Translations under genes and position numbers: made by a program | Part shown: one piece after another, positions 1 to 12,627 of the stretch | Layout: every line of letters begins with the position of its first letter | Numbering within the stretch: position 1 is the first letter of the stretch | Notes under the pieces: generated by a model | The model's input: only the letters and a program-made list of their open reading frames with translations | Database searches by the model: none | What the model was told of the DNA's origin: nothing | Origin: Sphingomonas guangdongensis | Lineage (GTDB): Bacteria > Pseudomonadota > Alphaproteobacteria > Sphingomonadales > Sphingomonadaceae | Assembly: GCF_900199185.1 (NCBI RefSeq) | Contig: NZ_OBMI01000003.1 | Location: forward strand, 888,041-952,040 | Direction: 5' to 3' | DNA: 64,000 nucleotides

Positions 1-1167
1 GCCGGATCACGCGGCACGGTCGCGCTGGCGCAGACCAGGCTGACGCCGCTCACCGGCGTGCCCTATGCCCTCCACCCCGCCATGGCGCCGCTGGGGGCGA
101 TATGGGACGAGGGCGCACTTGGTCTGGTGCTGAACGCCGGCACGCTCCACGCGCCGCTCACCAAGGCATTGTACCAAAGCCGCGCCGACCTGCGCCCGAC
201 CAACCTGCTCAGCCACTCGGACGAGCAGGCGCACTGGCAGGGCCTGCGCGCGCGGACGGACAATTACGACGGCTTCATGGGCCGGATCGCCGATCGCTCC
301 AACCGCCCGGCCACGCCGGCGCTGATCTCGCTTGGCGGATCGAACCTGGCAGTGATCGGGCAGACCGCCACGCCGCTGGTACTACCGTCGACCGGCACGC
401 TCGGCCGCAACGGCTACGCGGCCGGCTCGTCGGCCAAGAACGCAGCCATCGATGCCTTCGCGACCGCCGCCGGGCTCGGCACGGTCGCGGACGTGACGGC
501 GGGGCAGATCACCGCCGCCTATGCGCAGGCGACCGCCGCCAACACGATCCTGTCGGCCGCCAGCGTGGTCGACACGCACTTCGTCAATCCGGCGACCGGG
601 GCGGCGCTGACAAGCGACGTGTCGCGCCAGCTCGCCCGCGTCGCCCGCATGATCGAGGCGCGGGGTTCGCTCGGCCACGATCGCCAGACCTTCTTCGTCA
701 GCCAGGGCGGGTACGACAACCATTCGGCGCAGGTGAACGGCGACACGTCGACGGGCACGCACGCCAACCTGCTCGGCGACCTGGCGCTGGCGCTCGCCGC
801 CTTCCACAACGCGCTGAAAGCGATCGGCGCGGCCGACGCGGTCACGACCTTCACCATGAGCGATTTCGGCCGCACCTTCCGCGGCAATGCGCAGAACGGC
901 ACCGATCATGCCTGGGGCAACAACCATCTGGTGATGGGCGCCGCGCTAAAGCCCCGCACGGTGCACGGGCTCTATCCCTCCACCGTGCTCGGCGGTGCCG
1001 ACGACGTGTCGTCGGAGGGTCGATTCCTGCCGACGGTCGCGCAGGAGGAGTATTTGGGCGCGATCGCCCGCTGGCACGGCGTGACGGACACCGACATGCC
1101 CTACGTGATGCCCAACTGGTCGGCGTGGAACGGCAACGGCCGGGCGCCGCTGCCGCTGTTCGCCTGA
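1..1167 (+). CDS. DUF1501 family protein, 5'-truncated by window edge
   Basis: The reading frame is open from base 1, so the N-terminus lies outside the window; about 388 residues are visible. The late motif TMSDFGRTFRG followed by DHAWGNNH, and the earlier pattern SQGGYDNHSAQ, are typical of DUF1501 proteins, a sulfatase-fold family usually exported by the Tat route and often paired with a DUF1800 gene. The expected upstream partner cannot be seen. No function is established for the family. The stop is followed by about 90 bases before the SWIB gene, so the two are probably separate units. Confidence 0.85.
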   Translation, partial: AGSRGTVALAQTRLTPLTGVPYALHPAMAPLGAIWDEGALGLVLNAGTLHAPLTKALYQSRADLRPTNLLSHSDEQAHWQGLRARTDNYDGFMGRIADRSNRPATPALISLGGSNLAVIGQTATPLVLPSTGTLGRNGYAAGSSAKNAAIDAFATAAGLGTVADVTAGQITAAYAQATAANTILSAASVVDTHFVNPATGAALTSDVSRQLARVARMIEARGSLGHDRQTFFVSQGGYDNHSAQVNGDTSTGTHANLLGDLALALAAFHNALKAIGAADAVTTFTMSDFGRTFRGNAQNGTDHAWGNNHLVMGAALKPRTVHGLYPSTVLGGADDVSSEGRFLPTVAQEEYLGAIARWHGVTDTDMPYVMPNWSAWNGNGRAPLPLFA

Positions 1168-1262
1168 TAACCGCGGCAGCGGCGGCAACTGTTACGGTTC
1201 TGTAGCGTTGCTCCCGCTCTTGTCCTACACAGGGCACAGAATCGACCAAGCAGGGGATGACC

Positions 1263-1604
1263 ATGGCACGTACGGCGGAAAAGCGCGGCAAGGATGAGAC
1301 CAAGGCCGCGGAGAAGAAGGTCAAGGCGACCGGCAAGCCCGCCGGCGGCGCGCGCGGCGGCATCACTGCGCCGGTGACCCCCTCCGCCGACCTGGCCGAG
1401 ATCGTCGGCAAGGACGATCTGCCGCGCAGCGAAGTCGTCAGCAAGGTGTGGGACTACATCAAGAAGCATGACCTGCAGGACGCAAAGGATCGCCGCCAGA
1501 TCAACGGCGACGACAAGCTGGCCAAGATCTTCGGCAAGAAGTCGGTCAGCATGTTCGAGATGAACAAGCATCTGAGCGCGCACCTCACCGCCAAGAAGGC
1601 GTAA
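1263..1604 (+). CDS. SWIB/MDM2-domain protein
   Basis: A 113-residue basic protein: a Lys/Ala-rich N-terminal tail of about 35 residues, then a SWIB/MDM2 fold (about 45-113) with the motif VWDYIKKHDLQD and the ending FEMNKHLSAHL. Stand-alone bacterial SWIB proteins are common in alphaproteobacteria and chlamydiae; a chromatin or DNA-topology role is proposed but not proven. Two in-frame ATGs exist at 1257 and 1263. The AGGGG at 1252-1256 abuts the first but lies 6 bases from the second, so 1263 is preferred. A GC-rich hairpin follows the stop. Confidence 0.9.
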   Translation: MARTAEKRGKDETKAAEKKVKATGKPAGGARGGITAPVTPSADLAEIVGKDDLPRSEVVSKVWDYIKKHDLQDAKDRRQINGDDKLAKIFGKKSVSMFEMNKHLSAHLTAKKA

Positions 1605-1610
1605 GCGGCC

Positions 1611-1632
1611 GGCCGGGCGTCCGCGCCCGGCC
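1611..1632 (+). terminator. GC-rich hairpin after the SWIB gene
   Basis: Perfect 9-bp arms GGCCGGGCG and CGCCCGGCC enclose a 4-base loop just after the SWIB stop codon. There is no T-run, so it is at best a weak or factor-assisted terminator, or a structure in the leader of the following peptidase gene. Confidence 0.4.
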
Positions 1633-1655
1633 CGCCCTCCGGCGTCAGGCAATCG

Positions 1656-3431
1656 ATGCTTCGCTACCTGCCGCTTCTCGCCGCGCTGGCGGCGACCACC
1701 GCATCCGCGCAGCGCGCAGCGCCGCTGCCGCCGGCGCTCCAGTGGTCGGGCGCGAGCGAGCGGTTGATCGTCCACGCCGACGATCCGTGGATCACGCCGG
1801 CCGAGCGCGACGGCTTCGACCGTACGCCGGACGGATCCGAGACGCGGGCGTGGCTCGACCGGCTGGTCGCATCCGCCCCGACGCTGCTGTCGATCGAGCC
1901 GTTCGGCCGCAGCGCGCAGGGCCGCGAACTCTATTTCGTCCGAGCGAGCAAAGGTGGTGCGGCAAAGCCGGTGCTGCTGGTCCAGGCCGGCATCCATGCC
2001 GGCGAGATCGACGGCAAGGACGCCGGATTGATGCTGCTGCGCGACATCGCGCACCGCGGCAAGGATCGGTTGCTCGACCGGGTCGACCTGGTCTTCGTTC
2101 CCGTCTTCAACGCCGACGGGCATGAGCGCGCGAGCCTGTGGAACCGGCCGAACCAGCGCGGTCCGCGTAACATGGGCTGGCGCACCACCGCGCAGAACCT
2201 CAACCTCAATCGCGACTATGTGAAGGCCGACGCGCCCGAGATGCAGGCGATGCTGCGCCTGATCCAGCGGTTCGATCCGGCCCTCTACCTCGACCTGCAC
2301 GTGACCGACGGCATCGATCACCAGTACGACATCACCTATGCGTTCAGCGGCTGGCGGGGTCGCTACGCGCGCTCGGCCGCGATCGGGGCATGGCTCGACA
2401 CGCAGCTGCGCCCGGCCATGGATCGGGCGCTCACCCGCGCAGGCCACATCCCCGGCTTCTACGTCAGCGCGCTCAGCAACACCGATCCCGACAAGGGGAT
2501 CGAGCACACGCCGGACACCCCGCGCTTCTCGACCGGCTACGGCGACGTCGCCCGCATTCCGACCGTGCTGCTCGAGACCCACTCACTCAAACCGTACCGC
2601 CAGCGCGTGCTCGGCACCTATGTGTTCGTCGAGGAGGCGCTGCGCCTGCTCGGACAGGAGTCGGTCGGCCTGCGCACGGCGATCGCACGTGACCGCGCGA
2701 GCCGTCCCGACCGGCTGACCGTGACCTGGAAGCCGCGCGCCGAGCCGCTCTACACTCTCGACTTCAAGGGTGTCGCCCATGACCGCTACCGCTCCGCCGC
2801 GTCCGGGCGTGAGGAGATCCGCTGGCTCGGACGCCCCGTCATGCAGAAGATGCCCGTGTTCGGCCCCGATCCGGACAAGAGCGTCGCCCTGCCACGAGCA
2901 TGGTGGGTCCCGGCGACAGCGCGGGACGTGATCGCGCGGCTGAAGCTGCACGGCATCGCGTACGAGACGATCGCCGCGCCGCGCACGCTGACGCTCGACA
3001 CCGTCCGGATCGGTGCGCCCAAGCTTGGCAACGCGAGCGAGGGGCATGTTCCGCTGACGGCCGGCAGCTACACGCACGCGCCCCGCCGCGAGACCTTCCC
3101 CGCCGGATCGGTCCGCGTCCCCGCCGATCAGCCGCTCGGCTTGCTCGCCGCCGTCATCCTAGAGCCGGAGAGCGCCGACTCGCTGCTCGCCTGGAACTTC
3201 TTCCCCGGCATGCTCCAGCGCACCGAGTACATCGAGGGCTACGCCATCGCCCCCGTCGCCGATCGCATGCTCGCCGAGGATGCCGATCTGCGCCGCGCGT
3301 TCGAGGCGAGACTCGCCGCCGATCCCGCCTTCGCCGCCGATGGCAGCGCGCGGCTTGCCTGGTTCTACGAGCGCACGCCCTACTACGACGACCGCTACCT
3401 GCTCTACCCGGTCGGGCGCGAACTGCGCTGA
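1656..3431 (+). CDS. Secreted M14-family zinc carboxypeptidase
   Basis: A 591-residue protein with a hydrophobic signal peptide ending near AQRA (residue about 20). The zinc-ligand motif HAGE lies in AGIHAGEIDGKD; the third ligand is the His of LDLHVTDG, and the catalytic Glu fits LLETHSLKPYRQR, which together define an M14 metallopeptidase. The C-terminal 240 residues form an additional domain often seen in M14 proteins of Gram-negative heterotrophs. Likely periplasmic, trimming peptides. The gene stands alone, convergent with the PhoD pair. Family assignment is firm; the substrate is unknown. Confidence 0.88.
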   Translation: MLRYLPLLAALAATTASAQRAAPLPPALQWSGASERLIVHADDPWITPAERDGFDRTPDGSETRAWLDRLVASAPTLLSIEPFGRSAQGRELYFVRASKGGAAKPVLLVQAGIHAGEIDGKDAGLMLLRDIAHRGKDRLLDRVDLVFVPVFNADGHERASLWNRPNQRGPRNMGWRTTAQNLNLNRDYVKADAPEMQAMLRLIQRFDPALYLDLHVTDGIDHQYDITYAFSGWRGRYARSAAIGAWLDTQLRPAMDRALTRAGHIPGFYVSALSNTDPDKGIEHTPDTPRFSTGYGDVARIPTVLLETHSLKPYRQRVLGTYVFVEEALRLLGQESVGLRTAIARDRASRPDRLTVTWKPRAEPLYTLDFKGVAHDRYRSAASGREEIRWLGRPVMQKMPVFGPDPDKSVALPRAWWVPATARDVIARLKLHGIAYETIAAPRTLTLDTVRIGAPKLGNASEGHVPLTAGSYTHAPRRETFPAGSVRVPADQPLGLLAAVILEPESADSLLAWNFFPGMLQRTEYIEGYAIAPVADRMLAEDADLRRAFEARLAADPAFAADGSARLAWFYERTPYYDDRYLLYPVGRELR

Positions 3432-3433
3432 GG

Positions 3434-3742
3434 TCAGCGCCGGTGCAGGATCAGCCAGCTCACCAGCAGGCACAGCGCCGCCGCCGGCAGGGCCGCCATC
3501 ACCAGTCCGGGACCGGGCGGGATCATGTCGGTCGCGGCGTCAGGCGCGTGATGGAGGTGCCACGCGCCCCACAGCATTATGGTTAGTGGCGCAATCAGGC
3601 CGGTAATGATGATCGTTGCCGCGCGACGGCCAAGCCCGATCCACTCGGCCCGGATGATCCATGCTACGAACGCCGTCACCGCCGCCGCCGGCGCGGCGAG
3701 GAGCAGCACGTACGTGCCGATGAAGGCGACTCTCGTGATCAG
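3434..3742 (-). CDS. Small integral membrane protein coupled to phoD
   Basis: About 102 residues with three hydrophobic helices: one near FIGTYVLLLAAPAAA, one near AATIIITGLIAPLTIMLWG, one near LVMAALPAAALCLLVSWLI. No family is recognised. The frame continues upstream into phoD, but that extension reads as shuffled Arg-rich sequence, so the real protein starts near the phoD stop. The best start is the CTG at 3742 overlapping the phoD TGA (CTGA); no ATG, GTG or TTG is available at that point, so the start is uncertain. Probably translationally coupled to phoD. Confidence 0.55.
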   Translation of the reverse strand: MITRVAFIGTYVLLLAAPAAAVTAFVAWIIRAEWIGLGRRAATIIITGLIAPLTIMLWGAWHLHHAPDAATDMIPPGPGLVMAALPAAALCLLVSWLILHRR

Positions 3743-5286
3743 GCGACCGTCACGCTCGGCTGACCCGCGGCGATCGTCGCGGTCGCCAGCGTCGCGACCT
3801 CCCCGTCCGGCTGTGACACCTCGCGCACGACGCGGAAGCTGCTCTGCCAGGCGTCGCGGGTCACGTCGCACAAGGTGTAGCCGCGGCGGTCACCGGTGAA
3901 CTTAAGATAGGGGTTGCCTGCCAGGATCTTCTCACCGTTCGCCCGCCGATCGGCACCGTTGCCGCCCGACGAAATGGAGGTGGTGACCAGCTCCACCGCC
4001 ACCGCCTTCCCCGTTCCCGCGTTCAAGCGGAGGTCGCCGGCGAAGGTCTGGTGCTCGTCGCCGGTCAGCACCACCGCGTTCCGCCCGGCAAGCTGGCGGA
4101 GCAGCCGCTCGCGCGGCGCATCATACGCGCCCCAGCTGTCCATGTTGCGCAGCGGCGCGGGCTCATCCCCGGTGCGCCGGTCGAGCGGCATGACCATGAC
4201 CTGCTGCGCGATCGCGTTCCACCGTGCGCGGCGCTGCTGGAGATTGGTGGCGAGCCACTTCTCCTGCGCGTCGCCTAACACCGCAGCTTTCGGGTCGCGG
4301 ACCCCCGCGCACACCGGCTTGAACCCGTCGTCACAGGGCTGGTCGCTGCGAAAGCTGCGGGTATCGAGCAGGTGCAGGTCGAGGAGGTTGCCGATTGTCG
4401 CCCGGCGATAGGCCGTGACGCCCGCAACCGTCGGCAGCGACGCGCGCCGCACCGGCAGATGCTCGTACCACGCCTGGAGCGCCATTGCGCGGCGCAGCGC
4501 GAAGAACTCGGGCGGTGTGCCCTTCTGATCGGTCATCGAGACCCAGTTGTTCTCGACCTCGTGATCATCGAAGGTCGGGAACCAGGCGGCAGCGGCGTGG
4601 GCGGCCTGCAGGTCGGGGTCTAGCTTGTACTGGGCGTAGCGCTGCCGATAGTCGGACAGGTCGTGGAGCAGCTGCCCCTCGTGCGCGCGGACGAAGCGGC
4701 GCGGACGACCGTCATAGCCGACCGGCACGGGCGAGCTCCGCCCCTCGTAGATATAGTCGCCATAGTGGAAGACGAACTCGGGGTCCTCCGCTGCCAGGTG
4801 GCGATAGGCGGTGAACAACCCGTCCTCATAGTGCTGGCAGCCCGCGACCGCGAAGCGCACCCGATCGACCGGCGTACCGACGGGTGGCAGCGTGCGCGCC
4901 TTGCCTCGTATCGAGCGTTCCCGCCCGATCTGGAAGCGGTACCAATAGGGTCGCGCGGGCTCCAGCCCGGCGACCTCGACGTGGACGGCGTGGGCGAGTT
5001 CGGGCAGCGCCATCGCGGTGCCCTTGGCGGCGATATCGCGCATCGCCTCGTCGCGCGCGACTTCCCAGCTCACTTCCACCGGCGCCATCGGCATGCCGCC
5101 GTGCGGCTGGAACGGATCGGGAGCGAGCCGGGTCCAGATCACGAAGCCATCCGGAGCCGGGTCGCCCGAGGCGACGCCGAGCCGGAAGGGGTAGGCGGTG
5201 AACAGCTGCTGCGCGCGCAGGATTGCGGGCGCACCGGCAAGGACGAGGCCCGAGCCGAGCAGGACGCGGCGGGTGAGTGAGATCAT
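3739..5286 (-). CDS. phoD: Alkaline phosphatase D (PhoD), Tat-exported
   Basis: A 515-residue metallophosphoesterase. The N-terminus carries a Tat-like signal (TRRVLLGSG) and a hydrophobic stretch ending near ILRAQQ. PhoD hallmarks are present in order: VAGCQHYEDG, HYGDYIYEG, FDDHEVENNW and TGDEHQTF, which in the family bind Fe3+/Ca2+ and cleave phosphomonoesters and diesters. A short N-terminal PhoD_N domain precedes the catalytic domain. It probably acts in the periplasm or outside the cell. The partner gene immediately downstream is a small membrane protein. No Pho box was identified upstream. Confidence 0.93.
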   Translation of the reverse strand: MISLTRRVLLGSGLVLAGAPAILRAQQLFTAYPFRLGVASGDPAPDGFVIWTRLAPDPFQPHGGMPMAPVEVSWEVARDEAMRDIAAKGTAMALPELAHAVHVEVAGLEPARPYWYRFQIGRERSIRGKARTLPPVGTPVDRVRFAVAGCQHYEDGLFTAYRHLAAEDPEFVFHYGDYIYEGRSSPVPVGYDGRPRRFVRAHEGQLLHDLSDYRQRYAQYKLDPDLQAAHAAAAWFPTFDDHEVENNWVSMTDQKGTPPEFFALRRAMALQAWYEHLPVRRASLPTVAGVTAYRRATIGNLLDLHLLDTRSFRSDQPCDDGFKPVCAGVRDPKAAVLGDAQEKWLATNLQQRRARWNAIAQQVMVMPLDRRTGDEPAPLRNMDSWGAYDAPRERLLRQLAGRNAVVLTGDEHQTFAGDLRLNAGTGKAVAVELVTTSISSGGNGADRRANGEKILAGNPYLKFTGDRRGYTLCDVTRDAWQSSFRVVREVSQPDGEVATLATATIAAGQPSVTVA

Positions 5287-5389
5287 GACCTCACCCGCGC
5301 GACAGCAAGAAAGCGGACGGCGTGGCAGCTGGAATCGTCGGACATCTGCCCTCCCTAGCGCCGCCGCATGTCACTTGCACGACGCCCGG

Positions 5390-7330
<1,941 letters not shown>

Positions 7331-7338
<8 letters not shown>

Positions 7339-8005
7339 AGCGGAGGCCTATCTGCTCCAGCTTGCCGCGCATGTCGTAGATGTCGAGGCCGAGTTCGCCC
7401 GCCGCCAGCCGCTGCCGCTTGCTCTCCTCCGCCGCCTCCCGCGCCTGCGCCTTCTCCAGCACCGCCGCCGCATCGCCGCGCGGCACCACGCAGACGCCGT
7501 CGTCGTCCGCGACGATCACGTCGCCGGGCTGGATCGCCGCACCCGCACAAACGATCGGTACGTTCACGGAGCCGAGCGTCGCCTTCACCGTCCCTTGCGC
7601 GAACACCGCCTTTGACCAGACGGGAAAGCCCATCTGGGTCAAATCGCGCACGTCGCGGACGCCGGCATCGATCACCAGCCCGCGGCACCCGCGCGCCATC
7701 GCGCTGGTCGCGAGCAGGTCACCGAAATAGCCGTCGACGCACGGCGAGGTCGGGGCGAGCACGATGATGTCGCCCTCGCCCAGTTGCTCGATCGCGACAT
7801 GAACCATCCAGTTGTCGCCGGGCGGGGCGGAGATGGTCACGGCCGAGCCGGCGATCCGCGCGCCGGGGTAGATCGGCCGCATGTAGTGGGCGAGTAGCCC
7901 GGTGCGGCCCTGCGCCTCGTGCACGGTCGCGACCCCTGCCGATGCAAGGCCGTCGATCACGGCGGCATCCGCGCGTTCGATGTGTCGTACCACCGTGCCT
8001 GCCAT
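7331..8005 (-). CDS. ligK: 4-carboxy-4-hydroxy-2-oxoadipate aldolase LigK
   Basis: A 224-residue RraA-fold aldolase. It splits 4-carboxy-4-hydroxy-2-oxoadipate to pyruvate and oxaloacetate, the final step of the pathway; family members also decarboxylate oxaloacetate. The conserved stretch [25 protein letters not shown] and the metal-binding motif VIDAGVRDV are present. First gene of the leftward operon ligK-ligU-ligI, divergent from the LysR regulator 95 bases away, with a dyad in the shared promoter region. Confidence 0.94.
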
Positions 8006-8062
8006 CCGCGCGCTCCTTATCCGCCTTGGTCGAGCCAGCTAGGCTTTTGCACCGGCCTCCGG

Positions 8063-8076
8063 GCAATTCGGATTGC
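8063..8076. promoter_or_regulatory. Candidate LysR-regulator box between ligK and its regulator
   Basis: GCAATTCGGATTGC is an inverted repeat with perfect 5-bp arms (GCAAT/ATTGC) and a 4-base spacer, in the 95-base divergent promoter region. Read on the other strand it matches 11 of 14 positions of a site in front of the ligJ operon. This is the placement expected for an autoregulating LysR activator. Binding is inferred, not shown. Confidence 0.5.
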
Positions 8077-8100
8077 GGGCGACCCATAAGAATTTGCTAT

Positions 8101-9306
8101 ATGACGCCGGTGACTGCACCTGATCCCTTCAGCCTGAACCCCCGTCACCTGCGCGCGCTGTCCGCGATCATCGCGCGCGGCAGCATGAGCGCGGCGGCAG
8201 AGGCCGTCGGCCTGTCGCAGCCCGCGCTGACGCAGGGGATTGCGAAGCTGGAGCAGCGGCTGGGCACCAAGCTGTTCGAGCGGCACGCGGACGGCATGCG
8301 AGCGACGGAGGAAGGACAGGTGCTGGCCGGGCGCAACGATGCCGCGATCGCCCATCTCTCCGGCGCCGTTCGCGGCGGCGGCCGCGGTTTCGCACGGCCC
8401 GAGCTGCTGATGACGGGCACCCAGCTTCGCGCCTTTCTCGCGCTCGCCGACGCGGGCGGATTTGCACGGGCGGCGGCGGCGACCGGCCTGTCGCAGCCGG
8501 CGCTGCACCGCGCGGTACGCGAACTGGAGCAGATTTGCGGCCTGGCGCTGGTGGAGCGGCGCGGGCGCGGCGTGGCGCTGACTCCGCGCGGGCTGCGCCT
8601 CGCGCGTGGGGTGCGCCTGGCCCGCGCGGAGATCGGCGCGGCGATCGTGGAGATCATGGGCGATGTCGCGGAAGGAGCCGGAAGCCTGACGATCGGCGCC
8701 ATGCCGCTGTCGCGCGCGCTGATCGTGCCGCGCGCGATCGCGCGGCTCACCGCCGAGCAGCCGGGCGTCCGGATCGACGTGGTGGAAGGATCGTGGCGCG
8801 AGCTGATCGATCCGCTGCTCGACGGTGTCCTCGACCTTACCATCGGCGCGCTGCGCGACACGGCGCCGGCCGGGCTGGAGCAGGAGCCTCTGCTGGTCGA
8901 CCAGCTGGTGGTGGTCGGCCGCGCCGGCCACCCGCTCGCGGCAACCGCGGCGCCGAGCCTTGAGGACATCGCCCGCTACCCCTGGATCGTCGGGCAAAGC
9001 GGCACGCCGCTCCGGGCGCAGTGGCAGGCGTTGTTCGCGGGCCGCGCTGCACCCGCCGCGCCGATCGATTGCGGATCGGTGATGGTGATCCGCGAGGTCC
9101 TGCGCCAGAGCGACTTCCTGACCCTGCTCTCCCCCGCCCAGATCGCGCTGGAGACGGAAGCGGGCGTGCTGGCGCCGATCGGCCCGCCGCTGCACCAGGG
9201 CAACCGCACGATCGGAATTAGCACACGTGCCGGGTGGCGACCCACCCCGGCTCAAGCGCGTTTCCTTACGCTGCTGCGTGATGCGGCGAACACTTTCGGA
9301 AACTGA
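8101..9306 (+). CDS. LysR-type regulator with tandem HTH domains (LigR-like)
   Basis: A 401-residue protein, about 100 longer than usual for LysR regulators. Two winged-helix domains are visible: residues about 12-72 (LRALSAIIARGS, then AVGLSQPALTQGIAKLE) and about 105-165 (LRAFLALADAGGF, then ATGLSQPALHRAVRELE). A periplasmic-binding-like effector domain follows from about 195. It lies between the two divergent lig operons, where SYK-6 LigR would act, so it probably activates both in response to a pathway intermediate. Start chosen at the first ATG; the upstream frame would run into the ligK promoter. Confidence 0.88.
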   Translation: MTPVTAPDPFSLNPRHLRALSAIIARGSMSAAAEAVGLSQPALTQGIAKLEQRLGTKLFERHADGMRATEEGQVLAGRNDAAIAHLSGAVRGGGRGFARPELLMTGTQLRAFLALADAGGFARAAAATGLSQPALHRAVRELEQICGLALVERRGRGVALTPRGLRLARGVRLARAEIGAAIVEIMGDVAEGAGSLTIGAMPLSRALIVPRAIARLTAEQPGVRIDVVEGSWRELIDPLLDGVLDLTIGALRDTAPAGLEQEPLLVDQLVVVGRAGHPLAATAAPSLEDIARYPWIVGQSGTPLRAQWQALFAGRAAPAAPIDCGSVMVIREVLRQSDFLTLLSPAQIALETEAGVLAPIGPPLHQGNRTIGISTRAGWRPTPAQARFLTLLRDAANTFGN

Positions 9307-9318
9307 ATAGGCTCGGGC

Positions 9319-9332
9319 GAAATCCGATTGGC
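9319..9332 (+). promoter_or_regulatory. Candidate LysR-regulator box upstream of the ligJ operon
   Basis: The stretch around AATCCGATT (AATC-C-GATT dyad), 32 bases upstream of the dehydrogenase start, matches 11 of 14 positions of the reverse strand of the site in the ligK promoter. The shared core is AATCCGA. It suggests that both lig operons answer to the same LysR protein. Confidence 0.45.
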
Positions 9333-9363
9333 AGTGCCGGGTGCGGTGGATCAGTCCCGGGCT

Positions 9364-10238
9364 ATGGAGAGCAGGTTTGCGATCATCGGGTTTGGGGAAG
9401 CTGGGCGCACACTCGCTGCCGACCGGAACGCGGGCGTGTCCGTCAGCGCCTACGATCGCAAGCTCGACTCGCCTGCCACCCGTGACGCCATCGGACACGC
9501 CTGCCGCGCCGCCGACGTGACGGCGGTCGACACGCCGGCCGATGCTCTTTCCACCGCGACCGCCGTGCTGTCGCTGGTCACCGCCGATCAGGCGCTCGCC
9601 GCGGCCCGCCAATATGCGCCGCTGCTCGCTGCCGGCGCGCTGTGGCTCGACGGGAACAGCGTCGCGCCGCAGACCAAGCGCGCCGCCGCCAACGCGATCG
9701 AGGCGGCAGGCGGGCGCTACTGCGACGTCGCGATCCTGGCGCCAGTCGATCCCGCGCGGCGCGCGGTCCCGCTGCTGGTCAGCGGTGCGCACGCCGACAA
9801 GGGCGTGGCGGCGCTCCGTCAGTTTGGCTTCACCAACGTTCGCGCGGTCGCGGGCGAGATCGGTGCGGCGTCGGCGATCAAGATGATCCGCTCCGTCATG
9901 GTCAAGGGGCTGGAGGCGCTCACCGCGGAGTGCCTGCTCGCGGCCGAAGCGGCGGGGGTGCGGGCCGAGGTGCTCGCTTCGCTCGACGCGAGCGACCGCG
10001 CGGTGCCGTGGGCAGCGCGCGGTGACTACAACCTCGACCGCATGTTGGTGCACGGCCTGCGCCGCGCCGCCGAGATGGAGGAGGTCGTCGCGACCCTCGA
10101 TGCGCTCGGCACCGGCAGCGTCATGTCGCGCGGCACCGCCCAGCGCCAGCACGACATCGGCGCGCTCGGGCTCGCTCCGCCGCGCGGGCTCGACGCCAAG
10201 CTCGCCGCACTCCTGCCCACCGCCGAGGAGAAGGCCGC

Positions 10239-10242
<4 letters not shown>
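9364..10242 (+). CDS. NAD(P)-binding dehydrogenase with DUF1932 domain
   Basis: A 292-residue protein. The N-terminal Rossmann motif IIGFGEAGRTLA resembles 3-hydroxyisobutyrate and 6-phosphogluconate dehydrogenases. The C-terminal half (about 185-260), including AIKMIRSVMVKGLEALTAE, is the DUF1932 helical domain. It heads the ligJ-ligA-ligB operon and overlaps ligJ by 4 bases (GTGA), so a role in the pathway is likely, for example reducing or rescuing an oxo-dicarboxylate by-product, but none is established. The start at 9364 is preferred over one 36 bases upstream because the Rossmann fold begins immediately after it. Confidence 0.8.
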
Positions 10243-12513
<2,271 letters not shown>

Positions 12514-12518
12514 ACCAT

Positions 12519-12605
12519 CGTCGTGCCAGCGTAGGCTGGCATCCATGTCTGTCGGCGATCGTCGCATCGACACAGAGATGGACCCCGGCCTTCGCCGGGG
12601 TGACG
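12519..12605. repeat. REP-like double-hairpin repeat between ligB and ligC
   Basis: Two hairpins lie head to tail: GCCAGC-gtag-GCTGGC at 12525-12540 and ACCCCGGC-cttc-GCCGGGGT at 12582-12601, bounded by CGTC and GACG. This arrangement is typical of the intergenic palindromic repeats scattered through sphingomonad genomes. In mRNA it could stabilise the upstream ligJAB message or reduce read-through into ligC. Only one copy is visible in the window. Confidence 0.65.
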
Positions 12606-12627
12606 GCTGAAGATTGGAGCTAAAGCA

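Noticed and set aside
1101..2582. A 493-codon open frame on the minus strand
   Set aside because: Overlaps the SWIB gene and the M14 peptidase, which are well supported; no family features in the antisense translation.
8017..10152. A 711-codon open frame on the minus strand
   Set aside because: It lies opposite the LysR regulator and the dehydrogenase, both with clear family motifs. Its translation is Arg/Gly/Asp-rich with no recognisable domain, as usual for antisense frames in GC-rich DNA.
12519..12605. Possible CRISPR or transposon end
   Set aside because: Only two different hairpins, no repeat-spacer series and no transposase nearby; fits a REP-type element better.
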